Of a DNA stretch of 64,000 nt, positions 54,243 to 63,952 are shown one piece after another. Source of the DNA: Niveibacterium umoris (GTDB taxonomy: Bacteria; Pseudomonadota; Gammaproteobacteria; Burkholderiales; Rhodocyclaceae); contig NZ_JACIET010000001.1 of assembly GCF_014197015.1 (NCBI RefSeq), positions 310,001 through 374,000 on the forward strand. The letters run 5' to 3'. Within the stretch, counting starts at the first letter, position 1; the number at the start of each line of letters is the position of its first letter. The notes under the pieces were generated by a model that had not been told where the DNA came from, searched no databases, and saw nothing but the letters and a program-made list of their open reading frames with translations. The position numbers and the translations under genes are program-made.

Positions 54243-55700
54243 ATGGAACTGCAACGCAAAGACCTGCTGCGCCAGCAGGCCTATATCGATGGTCGCTGGT
54301 GTGACGCCGACAGTGGAAAGACTGCCGAGGTCATCAACCCCGCGACGGGGGAAATACTGGGGACGGTTCCGATGGCCGGCGCCGCGGAAACGCGCCGTGC
54401 AATCGAAGCCGGTCGTGTCGCACAGAAGTCGTGGGCCGCCAAGACTGCCAAGGAGCGCGCGGCGATCCTGCGCCGCTGGTTCGACCTGATGATGAAGCAC
54501 CAGGACGACCTTGCCCGCATCCTGACCGCAGAGCAGGGCAAGCCGTTTGCCGAAGCGAAGGGGGAGATCGCCTACGGTGCCTCGTTCATCGAGTGGTTCG
54601 CCGAAGAAGGCAAGCGCATCTACGGCGACACGATTCCGCAGCACCAGGCCGACAAGCGGCTCATCGTCATCAAGCAGCCGATCGGCGTGTGCGCGGCGAT
54701 CACGCCTTGGAACTTCCCGAACGCGATGATCACCCGCAAGGCCGGTCCGGCGCTCGCCGCCGGCTGCGCGATGGTGCTCAAGCCCGCGACACAGACACCC
54801 TTCTCGGCGCTGGCGCTCGCGGTACTGGCCGAAGAAGCTGGCCTGCCGGCAGGGCTCTTCAGCGTCATCACCGGCTCGTCGACCGAAATCGGCGGCGAGA
54901 TGACCAGCAACCCGACGATCGCGAAGCTGAGCTTTACCGGTTCGACCGAGGTGGGCCGCATCCTGATGCGCCAGTCGGCGGACACGATCAAGAAGCTCTC
55001 GCTCGAACTCGGCGGCAACGCGCCCTTCATCGTGTTCGACGATGCGGACCTCGACCAGGCGGTCGAAGGCGCCCTGATCTCCAAGTTCCGCAACACCGGG
55101 CAGACCTGCGTGTGCGCAAACCGGCTCTTTGTGCAGGAGGGCGTGTATGACGCCTTCGCCGCCAAGCTCGCCGCCAAGGTTGGCGCGATGAAGGTTGGCA
55201 ACGGCATGGAAGACGGCGTGCAGCAAGGCCCGTTGATCGACACCAAGGCGCTGGCCAAGGTCGAGGAGCATGTCGGCGACGTGCTTGCCAACGGCGGGGC
55301 CCTCGCCACCGGCGGCAAGCGCCATGCGCTGGGCCGCACCTTCTACGAGCCGACCGTGCTGACCGGCGTCACCCGTGACATGAAGATCTTCCGCGAAGAA
55401 ACCTTCGGCCCGGTCGCACCGCTGATCAAGTTCAAGGACGAGGCAGACGTCATCGCCATGTCCAACGACACCGAGTTCGGGCTTGCGAGCTATTTCTTCA
55501 GCCGCGATATCGGCCGCATCTTCCGTGTCGCCGAGGCGCTGGAGTACGGCATGGTCGGCGTCAACACCGGCCTGATCTCCAACGAACTCGCGCCCTTCGG
55601 TGGCGTGAAGCAATCGGGCTTGGGACGTGAGGGGTCGAAGTACGGGATCGAGGACTATCTCGAGATCAAGTACATCTGTCTCGGCGGCATCGACCGCTGA
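54243..55700 (+). CDS. gabD: Succinate-semialdehyde dehydrogenase
   Basis: A 485-residue NAD(P)-dependent dehydrogenase matching Gab[21 protein letters not shown] opens the protein. [22 protein letters not shown] binds the cofactor. The catalytic pair is Glu in [20 protein letters not shown] and Cys289 in [12 protein letters not shown]. It ends [21 protein letters not shown]. It oxidises succinate semialdehyde to succinate. It stands after the transporter terminator, so it starts a new transcript; ATG at 54243 is chosen because GabD homology begins there. Confidence 0.95.
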   Translation: MELQRKDLLRQQAYIDGRWCDADSGKTAEVINPATGEILGTVPMAGAAETRRAIEAGRVAQKSWAAKTAKERAAILRRWFDLMMKHQDDLARILTAEQGKPFAEAKGEIAYGASFIEWFAEEGKRIYGDTIPQHQADKRLIVIKQPIGVCAAITPWNFPNAMITRKAGPALAAGCAMVLKPATQTPFSALALAVLAEEAGLPAGLFSVITGSSTEIGGEMTSNPTIAKLSFTGSTEVGRILMRQSADTIKKLSLELGGNAPFIVFDDADLDQAVEGALISKFRNTGQTCVCANRLFVQEGVYDAFAAKLAAKVGAMKVGNGMEDGVQQGPLIDTKALAKVEEHVGDVLANGGALATGGKRHALGRTFYEPTVLTGVTRDMKIFREETFGPVAPLIKFKDEADVIAMSNDTEFGLASYFFSRDIGRIFRVAEALEYGMVGVNTGLISNELAPFGGVKQSGLGREGSKYGIEDYLEIKYICLGGIDR

Positions 55701-55751
55701 TCGCTCACGCATGAACCTACTGCGCGGTCCGATCCAGAAGCTGTGATGCTC

Positions 55752-55807
55752 GCCGTACCTCTCGTACGGCTGTGCTTCTCGCTTCAGCGTCGAACCGCTC
55801 GCGACGG
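55752..55807 (+). other. Two hairpins between gabD and puuC
   Basis: GCCGTAC-CTCTC-GTACGGC (55752-55770) is a perfect 7-bp stem. GAACCG-N7-CGGTTC follows at about 55790-55808. The 160-bp gap holds no gene. The hairpins lack T tracts and may affect RNA stability or expression of puuC. Confidence 0.4.
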
Positions 55808-55860
55808 TTCCTGCGCGAGCTTGCCGTGTCAGGAATCCGGAAAGCACAGGAATTGAAGTC

Positions 55861-57354
55861 ATGACTACACAACACAACTCCTGGAACGAAATGGCGGGGC
55901 GGCTGCAATTCGATGGCCGCGCGGTCATCAACGGTGAACGTGTCGCCGCCGTGAGCGGGCAGACCTTCGACTGCACCTCGCCGGTCGATGGCCGCTTCCT
56001 GGCGGCCGTTGCGCGCGGAGATGCGGCGGATATCGATGCGGCGGTTGCCGTTGCTCGCGCTGCCTTTGAAGACCGCCGCTGGGCCGGGCTATCGCCGCGC
56101 TCGCGCAAGCAGATCATGATTCGCTTTGCCGATCTGATCCTCGCGCACAAGGACGAACTCGCGCTCACCGAAACGCTCGACATGGGCAAGCCGATCCGCA
56201 ACGCCCGCGCCACCGACGTGAATGCCTGCGCCAACACGATCCGCTGGTACGGCGAGGCGATCGACAAGGTCTACGACGAGATTGCACCGACGGGTGACAA
56301 CGCTCTTGCGCTGATTACCCGCGAACCGGTGGGCGTGGTGGGCGCCATCGTGCCGTGGAACTACCCGATGCTGATGGCCTCGTGGAAGATCGCGCCCGCG
56401 CTGGCGGTGGGCAACAGCGTGGTGCTGAAGCCCTCCGAGAAATCGCCGCTGACGGCGCTGCGCCTCGCCGAACTGGCATTGGAGGCGGGCATCCCGCCCG
56501 GCGTGTTCAACGTGGTGCCGGGATTCGGCCACGAAGCTGGCAACGCGCTGTCGTTGCACATGGATGTCGACTGCATTGCCTTCACCGGCTCGACCCGCGT
56601 CGGCAAACTCATCCTTGTCAATGCGGGGCAGAGCAACCTCAAGCGCGCATGGGCGGAGCTGGGCGGCAAGTCGCCCAACATCGTCTGCGCCGATTGTCCG
56701 GATCTGGATCGGGCAGTGGGTGCAGCGATCGGCTCGATCTTCTACAACCAGGGCGAGAGTTGCAACGCGCCGTCGCGCCTCTTCGTCGAGCGCTCGATCA
56801 AGGACGCCTTCCTCGAACGTGCGCTGGCGCTGATGCCGAAGTACCAACCGGCCGATCCGCTTGCCGACGACACGGTGATGGGTGCGCTGGTCGACAAGAC
56901 ACAGCTCGACACCGTGATGCGTTACATCGATTCGGGCCGCAAGGAAGGCGCCAAGCTGCTTGTGGGCGGCGAGCAGGCGCGTGCCGAAACCGGCGGTTTC
57001 TACGTCGCACCGACGATCTTCGATGGCGTGAAGAACGACATGACGATCGCGCGCGAAGAGATCTTCGGGCCGGTGCTGTCGGTCCTGGCGTTCGATGAGG
57101 TCGATGATGCGATCCGCCAGGCCAACCAGACCATCTATGGCCTGCAGGCCGGCGTGTGGACGCGCGACATCAACAAGGCCCACCGCATCGCCCGTGCCTT
57201 GCGTGCAGGCACCGTGCATGTGAACCAGTACGACGAAGACGACATCACCGTGCCCTTCGGCGGCTACAAGCAGTCGGGCAACGGGCGCGACAAGTCGTTG
57301 CACGCGATCGACAAGTACACCGAACTCAAGACGACCTGGATTGGTCTCGAATGA
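55861..57354 (+). CDS. puuC: Gamma-glutamyl-aminobutyraldehyde / 4-aminobutanal dehydrogenase
   Basis: A 497-residue aldehyde dehydrogenase of the PuuC/KauB class. FDCTSPVDGRFLAAVARGDA and VAFTGS-type CIAFTGSTRVGKLI are visible. The general base is Glu in WAELGGKSPNIV and the catalytic cysteine is Cys301 in NQGESCNAPSRLF. INQYDEDD-like VHVNQYDEDDITVPFGGYKQSGNGRDKS is typical. It can oxidise the aldehydes from PuuB or SpuC to gamma-glutamyl-GABA or GABA. It precedes gabT by 17 bp. Confidence 0.92.
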   Translation: MTTQHNSWNEMAGRLQFDGRAVINGERVAAVSGQTFDCTSPVDGRFLAAVARGDAADIDAAVAVARAAFEDRRWAGLSPRSRKQIMIRFADLILAHKDELALTETLDMGKPIRNARATDVNACANTIRWYGEAIDKVYDEIAPTGDNALALITREPVGVVGAIVPWNYPMLMASWKIAPALAVGNSVVLKPSEKSPLTALRLAELALEAGIPPGVFNVVPGFGHEAGNALSLHMDVDCIAFTGSTRVGKLILVNAGQSNLKRAWAELGGKSPNIVCADCPDLDRAVGAAIGSIFYNQGESCNAPSRLFVERSIKDAFLERALALMPKYQPADPLADDTVMGALVDKTQLDTVMRYIDSGRKEGAKLLVGGEQARAETGGFYVAPTIFDGVKNDMTIAREEIFGPVLSVLAFDEVDDAIRQANQTIYGLQAGVWTRDINKAHRIARALRAGTVHVNQYDEDDITVPFGGYKQSGNGRDKSLHAIDKYTELKTTWIGLE

Positions 57355-57371
57355 ACGTCAGGAATGTGAAC

Positions 57372-58643
57372 ATGGCCAGCAACAAGGAACTCCACGAACG
57401 CCGTCTCGCCGCCACGCCGCGCGGCATCGCTGTCGGCAATTCGTTCTTCATCGATCGCGCCGAAAATGCGGAACTCTGGGACGTCGAAGGGCGCCGCTAC
57501 ATCGACTTCGGTGGCGGCATCGCGGTGCTCAACACCGGGCATCGCCATCCGAAGGTGATGGCCGCTGTCGCCGAACAGCTCGAACGCTTCACGCACAGCT
57601 GCTACCAGGTTGTGCCCTACGAGAGCTACGTCACCCTGGCGGAGAAGATCAACCAGCTCACGCCGGGCACCCATGCGAAGAAGACGGCGTTCTTCTCGAC
57701 CGGCGCCGAAGCGGTTGAAAACGTCGTGAAGATTGCCCGTGCTGCGACCAAGCGCTCGGGGATCATCGCCTTTTCGGGCGCCTTCCACGGCCGCTCGATG
57801 ATGGCCGCAGCGCTGACCGGCAAGGTGGTGCCTTACAAGGTTGGCTTTGGCCCCTTCCCGGGCGAGATCTTCCACGCCCCGTTCCCGGTGCCGCTGCATG
57901 GCGTGAGCGTTCAGGATTCGCTTGACTTCATCCAGCACCTCTTCAAGTCCGACATCGAGCCGGCGCGCGTCGCCGCGATCATCCTCGAACCGGTGCAGGG
58001 CGAGGGCGGTTTCTACCAGGCGCCGGTCGAGTTCATGGTCGCGCTACGCAAGCTGTGCGACGAGCACGGCATCCTGCTGGTGGCCGACGAAGTGCAGACT
58101 GGCTTCGGCCGTACCGGCAAGTGGTTTGCGATGGAGCACTACCCGGTGCTGCCGGACATCATGACCATGGCCAAGAGCATGGCCGGTGGCACGACCCTGT
58201 CGGCAGTCTGCGGCCGCGCCGAAATCATGGATGCGCCACTGCCGGGTGGCCTCGGTGGCACCTATGCAGGCAGCCCGATGGCGATTGCCGCCTCGCATGC
58301 CGTCATCGAAGTGATTGAGGCCGAAGGCCTGCTCGCGCGCTCCAACGCGCTGGGCGAAAAGCTCAAGGGTTTCCTCAACGAGATGCGCGCCAAGGTGCCG
58401 CAGATCGTCGATGTGCGTGGTCCCGGTTCGATGGTCGCGGTCGAGTTCAACGACCCGGCCACCGGCAAGCCGGATGCCGACTTCACCAAGCGGGTGCAGG
58501 CGAGGGCGCTCGAAAAGGGCCTGATCCTGCTGACCTGCGGTGTGTATGGCAACGTGCTGCGTCTGTTGTACCCGCTGACGACGCCGGATGCGATCTTCGA
58601 CGAGGCCATGGGGATCCTCGCCGAAGCATTGCAGGGCAGTTGA
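57372..58643 (+). CDS. gabT: 4-Aminobutyrate aminotransferase
   Basis: A 423-residue class III aminotransferase. HERRLAATPRGIAVGNSFFI and FGGGIAVLNTGHRHPKV match GabT. FFSTGAEAVENVVKIARAAT forms the PLP loop, and the PLP lysine is Lys268 in TMAKSMAGGTTLSAV, the same number as in E. coli GabT. It converts GABA to succinate semialdehyde. AGGAA sets the start at 57372. It overlaps the next gene by one base. Confidence 0.95.
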   Translation: MASNKELHERRLAATPRGIAVGNSFFIDRAENAELWDVEGRRYIDFGGGIAVLNTGHRHPKVMAAVAEQLERFTHSCYQVVPYESYVTLAEKINQLTPGTHAKKTAFFSTGAEAVENVVKIARAATKRSGIIAFSGAFHGRSMMAAALTGKVVPYKVGFGPFPGEIFHAPFPVPLHGVSVQDSLDFIQHLFKSDIEPARVAAIILEPVQGEGGFYQAPVEFMVALRKLCDEHGILLVADEVQTGFGRTGKWFAMEHYPVLPDIMTMAKSMAGGTTLSAVCGRAEIMDAPLPGGLGGTYAGSPMAIAASHAVIEVIEAEGLLARSNALGEKLKGFLNEMRAKVPQIVDVRGPGSMVAVEFNDPATGKPDADFTKRVQARALEKGLILLTCGVYGNVLRLLYPLTTPDAIFDEAMGILAEALQGS

Positions 58644-59773
58644 TGCCCGGCTTCGGTTTGCCGCGCGCGCTGGCCGGCTTGGCTGGCGCGCTGGCATTTC
58701 TGTGCGCATCCGGGGGGAGTGCCGCACAGACCGCACGACCCGCGACGGCGGTAGGTGTCAGCCTGCCGCTGTCCGGGGTTTCGGCGGAAATCGGATTGAG
58801 TTTTCTGGATGGTTTCAAGGCCTGTCTTGCGGCCGATCCGGTGGGCAAAACACTTGCGTTGCGGGTAACCGACGAGACAGAAGCGGAACTGGCCGCGGAA
58901 GACTTGAAAGGCTGGGAAGCCTCCGGCAAGGACGGTGTGCTCATGCTGACTGGTTTCTTCAGCGCGCCGGCGTCAAGCGCAGCGGTGAAGCGTGCCAACG
59001 CGGCAAAGATTCCGCTCGTCGCGCCGATGTCGGGTGGCGCTGCGGTCGTCGGTGATGCCGGTGGCTGGGTATTCCCGATCCGCAGCCCGGACAAGGTCAT
59101 CGTGAGTGGCCTGGTTGCGCAAGGTGCACGTTTGGGTATCAAGCGCCTTGCGGTGCTGGCGACCCGCGACGCGGAAGGCGTCGAACTGGTGCCGATCGTA
59201 CGTTCGGCGGCCGCGGCAAACGGGGTGCAACTGGTGGCGGTTGCCGAGGCTGAACTCGGTTCGGTGGAACTCGACAAGCAGGCGGCCGCAATACTCAACG
59301 CAAGGCCGGAAGGGGTGATCGCCCTCTCGGGCTATCAGTCGACCGCCGACCTGTTCCTGCGCTTGCGCAAGGCGGGCTTCGCCGGGCAGTTGCTGGCTTT
59401 CGGCGATGTCGGTTCGCGCCCGCTCACCCGTTTGATGGGGGCGACGGTGCGCGGTGTCGGCATCGGCCTGGCCGTGCCCTCGCCAGCGAACCAGAGCTTT
59501 CCGCTGGCGCGCGAGCTTGACGTCTTGATGCGCAAGGCCGGAAAGACGACCGACGAATTCACCCTCGAAGGTTGCATGGCAGCGCGCGTGATCGCCGACG
59601 CGATGCGCAAGTCCACCGCCAACCCACCGACGCGCGAGTCGTTGCGCAAGGCGCTGGAAAGCAGCAGGACGGTGGATGTGGGGGGCGTGGTGGTACATCT
59701 GCCGCGCGAGGACCGCGACAAGAACGCCGGCGAACTCGTCGTGCTGGGCGCTGACGGACGGATCTTGCGCTGA
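58643..59773 (+). CDS. Periplasmic amino-acid-type binding protein, Peripla_BP_6
   Basis: A 376-residue exported protein. The signal peptide is ALAGLAGALAFLCASGGSAA. VGVSLPLSGVSAEIGLSFLDGFKACL is the start of the LivJ/branched-chain binding fold. GFFSAPASSAAVKRANAAKIPLVAPMSGGAAVV is the hinge. No permease or ATPase gene of the Liv type is nearby, so it is an orphan receptor. The one-base overlap with gabT and 61-bp gap to the glnT-like gene suggest a link to GABA or another amine; its ligand is unknown. Confidence 0.8.
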   Translation: MPGFGLPRALAGLAGALAFLCASGGSAAQTARPATAVGVSLPLSGVSAEIGLSFLDGFKACLAADPVGKTLALRVTDETEAELAAEDLKGWEASGKDGVLMLTGFFSAPASSAAVKRANAAKIPLVAPMSGGAAVVGDAGGWVFPIRSPDKVIVSGLVAQGARLGIKRLAVLATRDAEGVELVPIVRSAAAANGVQLVAVAEAELGSVELDKQAAAILNARPEGVIALSGYQSTADLFLRLRKAGFAGQLLAFGDVGSRPLTRLMGATVRGVGIGLAVPSPANQSFPLARELDVLMRKAGKTTDEFTLEGCMAARVIADAMRKSTANPPTRESLRKALESSRTVDVGGVVVHLPREDRDKNAGELVVLGADGRILR

Positions 59774-59834
59774 CACAAGAGGCGGCGCGCAATGCTCGCG
59801 TTGCCATGAAATACAACAGAGAGAAGGAATCGCC

Positions 59835-61202
59835 ATGACCATGGCCAATGGTGCAGAACTCAACAGCGTCGAAATGCTCAAGGCGCGTCTGCGCGAAGCG
59901 GGCGTGCGCTATGTTTTTGCACAATTCACCGACATCCAGGGCGTGGCCAAGGGCAAGACCGTGCCACTCGCGCACCTGGATGACCTGTTCGCGGCCGGCG
60001 CCGGGTTTTCCGGCCCGTCCATCTGGGGCACCGGTCTGCCGCGCCACGGCGCCCGCTCGGAGTATTACGGTCGTGGCGATATCACGACCGCGCAGGTTCT
60101 TCCGTGGCTGCCGGGGCATGCCCGCATCGTGTGCGATGGCTATGTCGGCGGCGAGCCCTTTGCCCTTTGCCCGAGACAGATCCTGCGTCGTCAGGTCGCG
60201 CGACTCGCTGAGCGCGGTTGGCGCCTGAACGCGGGGCTGGAGCCGGAATTCTTCCTGCTTCAACGTAACGCCGACGGCAGTGTGCGCCCGGCTGACCCGC
60301 ACGACCGGCTGGAGAAACCTTCTTACGACTACAAGTCGCTGACGCGCCAGCAGGCCTTCCTGTGCCAGCTCACCGATGCCTTGCAGACCTGCGGGCTGGA
60401 CGTGTTCCAGATCGACCACGAAGACGCCAGCGGCCAGTATGAGGTGAACTACCACTACAGCGACGCGCTGTCGGCGGCGGACCGCTTCATGTTGTTCAAG
60501 ATGGCGGCGCATTCGATCGCCGAGTCGCTCGGCATGGTGTTTTCGATGATGCCCAAGCCGTTTGCCAACATGCCTGGGAGCGGCTTGCACTTTCACCTCT
60601 CGCTGGCGGACAAGGAAGATCGCGCCCTGTTCGCGGAACGCAGCGATCCGCAGGGTCTGGGCCTGTCGAAACTTGCGTACCACTTCGTCGCCGGGCTGCT
60701 GCACCACGCGCCGGCACTGGCGGCCTTGTGCGCGCCGACCGTCAATTCGTACAAGCGGCTGGTGGTGGGCGAATCGCTTTCAGGCACTACATGGGCGCCC
60801 GCGCACATCGGCTACGGTGATAACAACCGCACCACGCTGATCCGGGTCGCACATGCGCGACTCGAATGGCGCCTGCCCGACGCTTCGGCCAACCCTTACC
60901 TCGCGCTCGCGAGCGTGATCGCTGCCGGGCTCGATGGCATCGACCGCGCGCTCGAACCCGGCGCGCCTGTGACCGATGATCTCTATGAACTGATGCTGCC
61001 GGAGCTGCGCGTGCGCGGCATCCAGCAACTGCCTCAGAACCTTGGCGCGGCGGTGGATGCGCTTGAAGCCGATGCCGTGCTGGGTGAGGCCTTGGGCTCG
61101 GCCTTTACCGCTGAGTTCTGCCGCTTCAAGCGGGCCGAGTGGATCGAGTATTCGCGTGCCGTGCACGCGTGGGAAACCGAGCGCTACGCTGATCGCTTCT
61201 GA
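59835..61202 (+). CDS. glnT: GlnT-like glutamine-synthetase-family ligase
   Basis: A 455-residue ligase of the GS fold, diverged from the PuuA copy at 45599. FAQFTDIQGVAKGKTVPLAH, GLEPEFFLLQRNADGSVRPA, EDASGQYEVNYHYSDAL, GLHFHLSLADKED and APTVNSYKRLVVGESLSGTTWA resemble the GlnT (type III) / gamma-glutamylmethylamide synthetase group. These enzymes ligate glutamate and methylamine or another small amine. The ATG at 59835 follows GAGAAGGA. It lies at the end of the gabD-puuC-gabT group, so a second polyamine or amine ligase is plausible; the amine is unknown. Confidence 0.85.
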   Translation: MTMANGAELNSVEMLKARLREAGVRYVFAQFTDIQGVAKGKTVPLAHLDDLFAAGAGFSGPSIWGTGLPRHGARSEYYGRGDITTAQVLPWLPGHARIVCDGYVGGEPFALCPRQILRRQVARLAERGWRLNAGLEPEFFLLQRNADGSVRPADPHDRLEKPSYDYKSLTRQQAFLCQLTDALQTCGLDVFQIDHEDASGQYEVNYHYSDALSAADRFMLFKMAAHSIAESLGMVFSMMPKPFANMPGSGLHFHLSLADKEDRALFAERSDPQGLGLSKLAYHFVAGLLHHAPALAALCAPTVNSYKRLVVGESLSGTTWAPAHIGYGDNNRTTLIRVAHARLEWRLPDASANPYLALASVIAAGLDGIDRALEPGAPVTDDLYELMLPELRVRGIQQLPQNLGAAVDALEADAVLGEALGSAFTAEFCRFKRAEWIEYSRAVHAWETERYADRF

Positions 61203-61231
61203 CGGGGCGCAACCGGGCTTGTGACGAAATG

Positions 61232-61253
61232 GCGCCGTGCCGTGGCACGGCGC
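61232..61253 (+). terminator. Tight perfect hairpin after glnT-like gene
   Basis: GCGCCGTGCC-GT-GGCACGGCGC has ten base pairs and a two-base centre, 30 bp after the glnT-like stop. There is no T tract. As DNA it is nearly a palindrome; a transcript end or an RNA stabiliser is more likely than a protein site. Confidence 0.55.
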
Positions 61254-61322
61254 TACCATGACGCGTCTGCCCCTGAGCTTGTCGTGACCACGGGGCAATC
61301 AACCGATTGGTGCGGCACGCAC

Positions 61323-62573
61323 ATGAAAATGTCCTGGGCTACACGTGCATCACTTGCTCTGAGCGTGCTCTGCGCCGCATGCATGCCGCCACGCTTCAGC
61401 GAGCTGCAGCGCAACGTGCGCGAAGTCGACTCGCTGGCGGTGCTGCATGGCGAGGTCAGCGGTGCTCGCGCGGACAACGAATCCATCATCGTTGCAGCCA
61501 TCGCCGGCACCGACGACGTGCCGCTTGTCGCAAACTATGGCGAAGTGCTTGCCAATGGTCGCTATCTGCTTCGCGTGACCGCCGGTACCAGCTACCGGCT
61601 GGTGGCCTTTCTCGACGCCAACCGCAACCTCAGGCTGGACGAGGGTGAGCGCGTCGGGGTCTTGCCGGCGCGCGCGCTCGGCGTGTCAGGCCGACCGGTG
61701 GGAGGCCTCAATATCGCGCTTGATCCGAAAGTTCAATTGAGCACTGCGGATCGCCGTGCATTGGGGGGCTTGAACGCGGTCAAACGCATCGAACTCCCGG
61801 TCGCGATGGGCAGTGTGGTCGACATCGACGATGCGACCTTCACGCCCGAAGTCGCGAGCAAGGGGCTGTGGGCGCCGAGCGACTTTCTCAGTGAAGTGGG
61901 GGGCGGCGTCTATTTTCTGCAGCCATACAGTGCTGCCAGAGTGCCGGTGCTCTTCGTCCACGGCGCCGGCGGGAATCCGCGGGAATTCGAGGTGCTTATC
62001 AACGCACTGGACCGCGACCGCTTTCAGCCCTGGGTCTATTACTACCCCTCCGGCGTGCGTCTGGAAGCCGCTGCGCAGGGCCTCGATTCGATCATTTCGG
62101 CCTTGCGCCGAGAACTCGGTTTCTCGCGCATGATCATCACCGCGCACAGCATGGGCGGGCTTGTTTCGATGGCGTACATCAAGCGCCAAGAGGCATCGGG
62201 AAAGCGTGACCTGGTGCCGCTGCTGGTCACGCTCGCAACGCCTTGGCGTGGTCATCGTGCCGCGGCACTGGGCGTCAAGCATGCACCGGTGGCAATCCCC
62301 TCCTGGATCGACATGCAGGAGGACAGCGATTTACAACAGGCGTTGTTCAGCCGGCCGCTTGCGAGCAGCACGCGCTTTGCGTTGTTGTTCGGATTCCATG
62401 GCGATTCAGGCGACGGGACGATCAGCCTGGCAAGTCAGCTGCGGCCGGAAGCCCAGCGCGACGCCGAGAAGGTGCTGGGCTTCGACGAGACGCATACGTC
62501 GATCCTGCGCTCAGAGGCGGTGCGCGATAACTGGCTGATGCTTCTGGATTCCGTCGTCCGACCCAAGCATTGA
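61323..62573 (+). CDS. Lipoprotein with alpha/beta-hydrolase (lipase-like) domain
   Basis: A 416-residue lipoprotein. The start at 61323 (MKMSWATRASLALSVLCAAC) gives the lipobox LCAAC. Residues 35-135 form a beta-sandwich-like part (YLLRVTAGTSYRLVAFLDAN RN). The alpha/beta-hydrolase domain begins near 205: LFVHGAGGNPREFEVL, then the nucleophile elbow ITAHSMGGLVSMAY with Ser. LVTLATPWRGHRAA resembles PGAP1-type lipases. It is probably an outer-membrane-anchored esterase or lipase. No link to the polyamine genes is visible, and a hairpin separates them. Confidence 0.85.
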   Translation: MKMSWATRASLALSVLCAACMPPRFSELQRNVREVDSLAVLHGEVSGARADNESIIVAAIAGTDDVPLVANYGEVLANGRYLLRVTAGTSYRLVAFLDANRNLRLDEGERVGVLPARALGVSGRPVGGLNIALDPKVQLSTADRRALGGLNAVKRIELPVAMGSVVDIDDATFTPEVASKGLWAPSDFLSEVGGGVYFLQPYSAARVPVLFVHGAGGNPREFEVLINALDRDRFQPWVYYYPSGVRLEAAAQGLDSIISALRRELGFSRMIITAHSMGGLVSMAYIKRQEASGKRDLVPLLVTLATPWRGHRAAALGVKHAPVAIPSWIDMQEDSDLQQALFSRPLASSTRFALLFGFHGDSGDGTISLASQLRPEAQRDAEKVLGFDETHTSILRSEAVRDNWLMLLDSVVRPKH

Positions 62574-62692
62574 ACCGGCCGCGCGGAAGGCCATCGAATC
62601 CAGCCGGCGTGGGTGTTCGATGGGGCCGGCGCCAAGCGCTGGCGTCTGAGCCAAGGCTTCACGTGCACGCCCGCATGCGTCATGCTTGTTGG

Positions 62693-63820
62693 ATGATCAG
62701 CACTCGATATCTGGCTCTGACGGCGCTCGCGGGCGTGCAAATCCTTGCCGCGCCGATGACGTTTGCCGAGGTTTTGCGGGTCGGGCCGTCTGAACCGATA
62801 CATACCATTGCGGAAGCCGCGCGTGCGGCCAAGGACGGCGATGTGGTCGAGATCGCCGCCGGCGATTACCGCGGCGACGTGGCGGGATGGACCCAGAAGA
62901 CGCTGACGATCCGCGGCATTGGCGGGATGCCGCGCCTGTTTGCTGATGGTGCGTCGGCAGAGGGCAAGGGGATCTTCGTCGTGCGCGGCGAGCGCATACG
63001 CATCGAGAATCTTGAGTTTCGTGGTGCGAAAGTGCCCAGTCGCAATGGCGCGGGCATCCGCCTGGAGGCTGGCAAGCTGGCCGTGGTCGGCTGCCGTTTT
63101 CTCGACAACGAGAACGGCATCCTCACCGCGAACAAGGAGCAGATCGAACTTGACGTCGAGCGCAGCGAATTCGGCAACAACGGCGCAGGCGACGGGCAGA
63201 GTCACAACCTGTACGCAGGGGCGATTGCCCTCCTGAAGGTGACCGGCAGCTACTTTCATCATGCGCAGGTGGGGCATTTGCTGAAATCGCGGGCTCGCGA
63301 GAGTACGGTCATGTACAACCGGCTGACCGACGAAGCGGAGGGGCGCGCGAGCTATGAGCTGGAGTTCCCTTCGGGTGGCGTTGCCGTGGTGGTGGGCAAC
63401 ATTGTCGAACAGGCCGCCACGACTGAAAACGAGACCATGGTGAGCATCGGAGCCGAAGGCTTGAAATGGCCACGCAATGCGATCTATCTGGCGCATAACA
63501 CTTTTGTAAACGACCTTCACCAGGGCGCCCGCCTGTTGTTCGCGCGGGAAGGTGTCGCGGTCTGGATGGGCAACAACCTGGCCAGCGGCGTCAGCTTTCC
63601 CGGCTCCGCGGGCGACGGCAATCTTGAAGCAGGGGCCGATGTGTTCGAGCGCCCGCAGGCGTACGACTACCGGATCAAGGCGGACGCGGCGGTGCCGCGC
63701 AGGCTTTCTGCGCCGTCCGCGCCAGACGGCACGCCGCTTACGCCCGAATTCGAGTATCGCCACCCGATGCAAATCCGCCGCCTGAGCGTGACGCGTTGGC
63801 TGCCCGGCGCGCTGCAATGA
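62693..63820 (+). CDS. Exported right-handed parallel beta-helix protein
   Basis: A 375-residue protein. The signal peptide is ALTALAGVQILAAPMTFAEV. PIHTIAEAARAAKDGDVVEIAAG is the start of a pectate-lyase-like coil set. Regular rungs follow (RIRIENLEFRGAK; KLAVVGCRFLDNENGIL; ELDVERSEFGNNG; VTGSYFHHAQVGHLLKSR). It may bind or cut polysaccharide, but no catalytic residues are recognised. No clear ribosome site precedes 62693; ATGs at 62675 and 62693 are both possible. It lies 120 bp after the lipase gene. Confidence 0.78.
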   Translation: MISTRYLALTALAGVQILAAPMTFAEVLRVGPSEPIHTIAEAARAAKDGDVVEIAAGDYRGDVAGWTQKTLTIRGIGGMPRLFADGASAEGKGIFVVRGERIRIENLEFRGAKVPSRNGAGIRLEAGKLAVVGCRFLDNENGILTANKEQIELDVERSEFGNNGAGDGQSHNLYAGAIALLKVTGSYFHHAQVGHLLKSRARESTVMYNRLTDEAEGRASYELEFPSGGVAVVVGNIVEQAATTENETMVSIGAEGLKWPRNAIYLAHNTFVNDLHQGARLLFAREGVAVWMGNNLASGVSFPGSAGDGNLEAGADVFERPQAYDYRIKADAAVPRRLSAPSAPDGTPLTPEFEYRHPMQIRRLSVTRWLPGALQ

Positions 63821-63952
63821 GGTCGCGAGGTGCATGCAAGGGTCTCAGGGGCGTGCGCGAGCGCTGTCGCGACGCCGACCGCCTGCCTCTGAAACGTCAC
63901 CCAGGTAAATACCGAACCCGCTGCTGTTCTGCGGGATGACTGGAGCGAGTCC

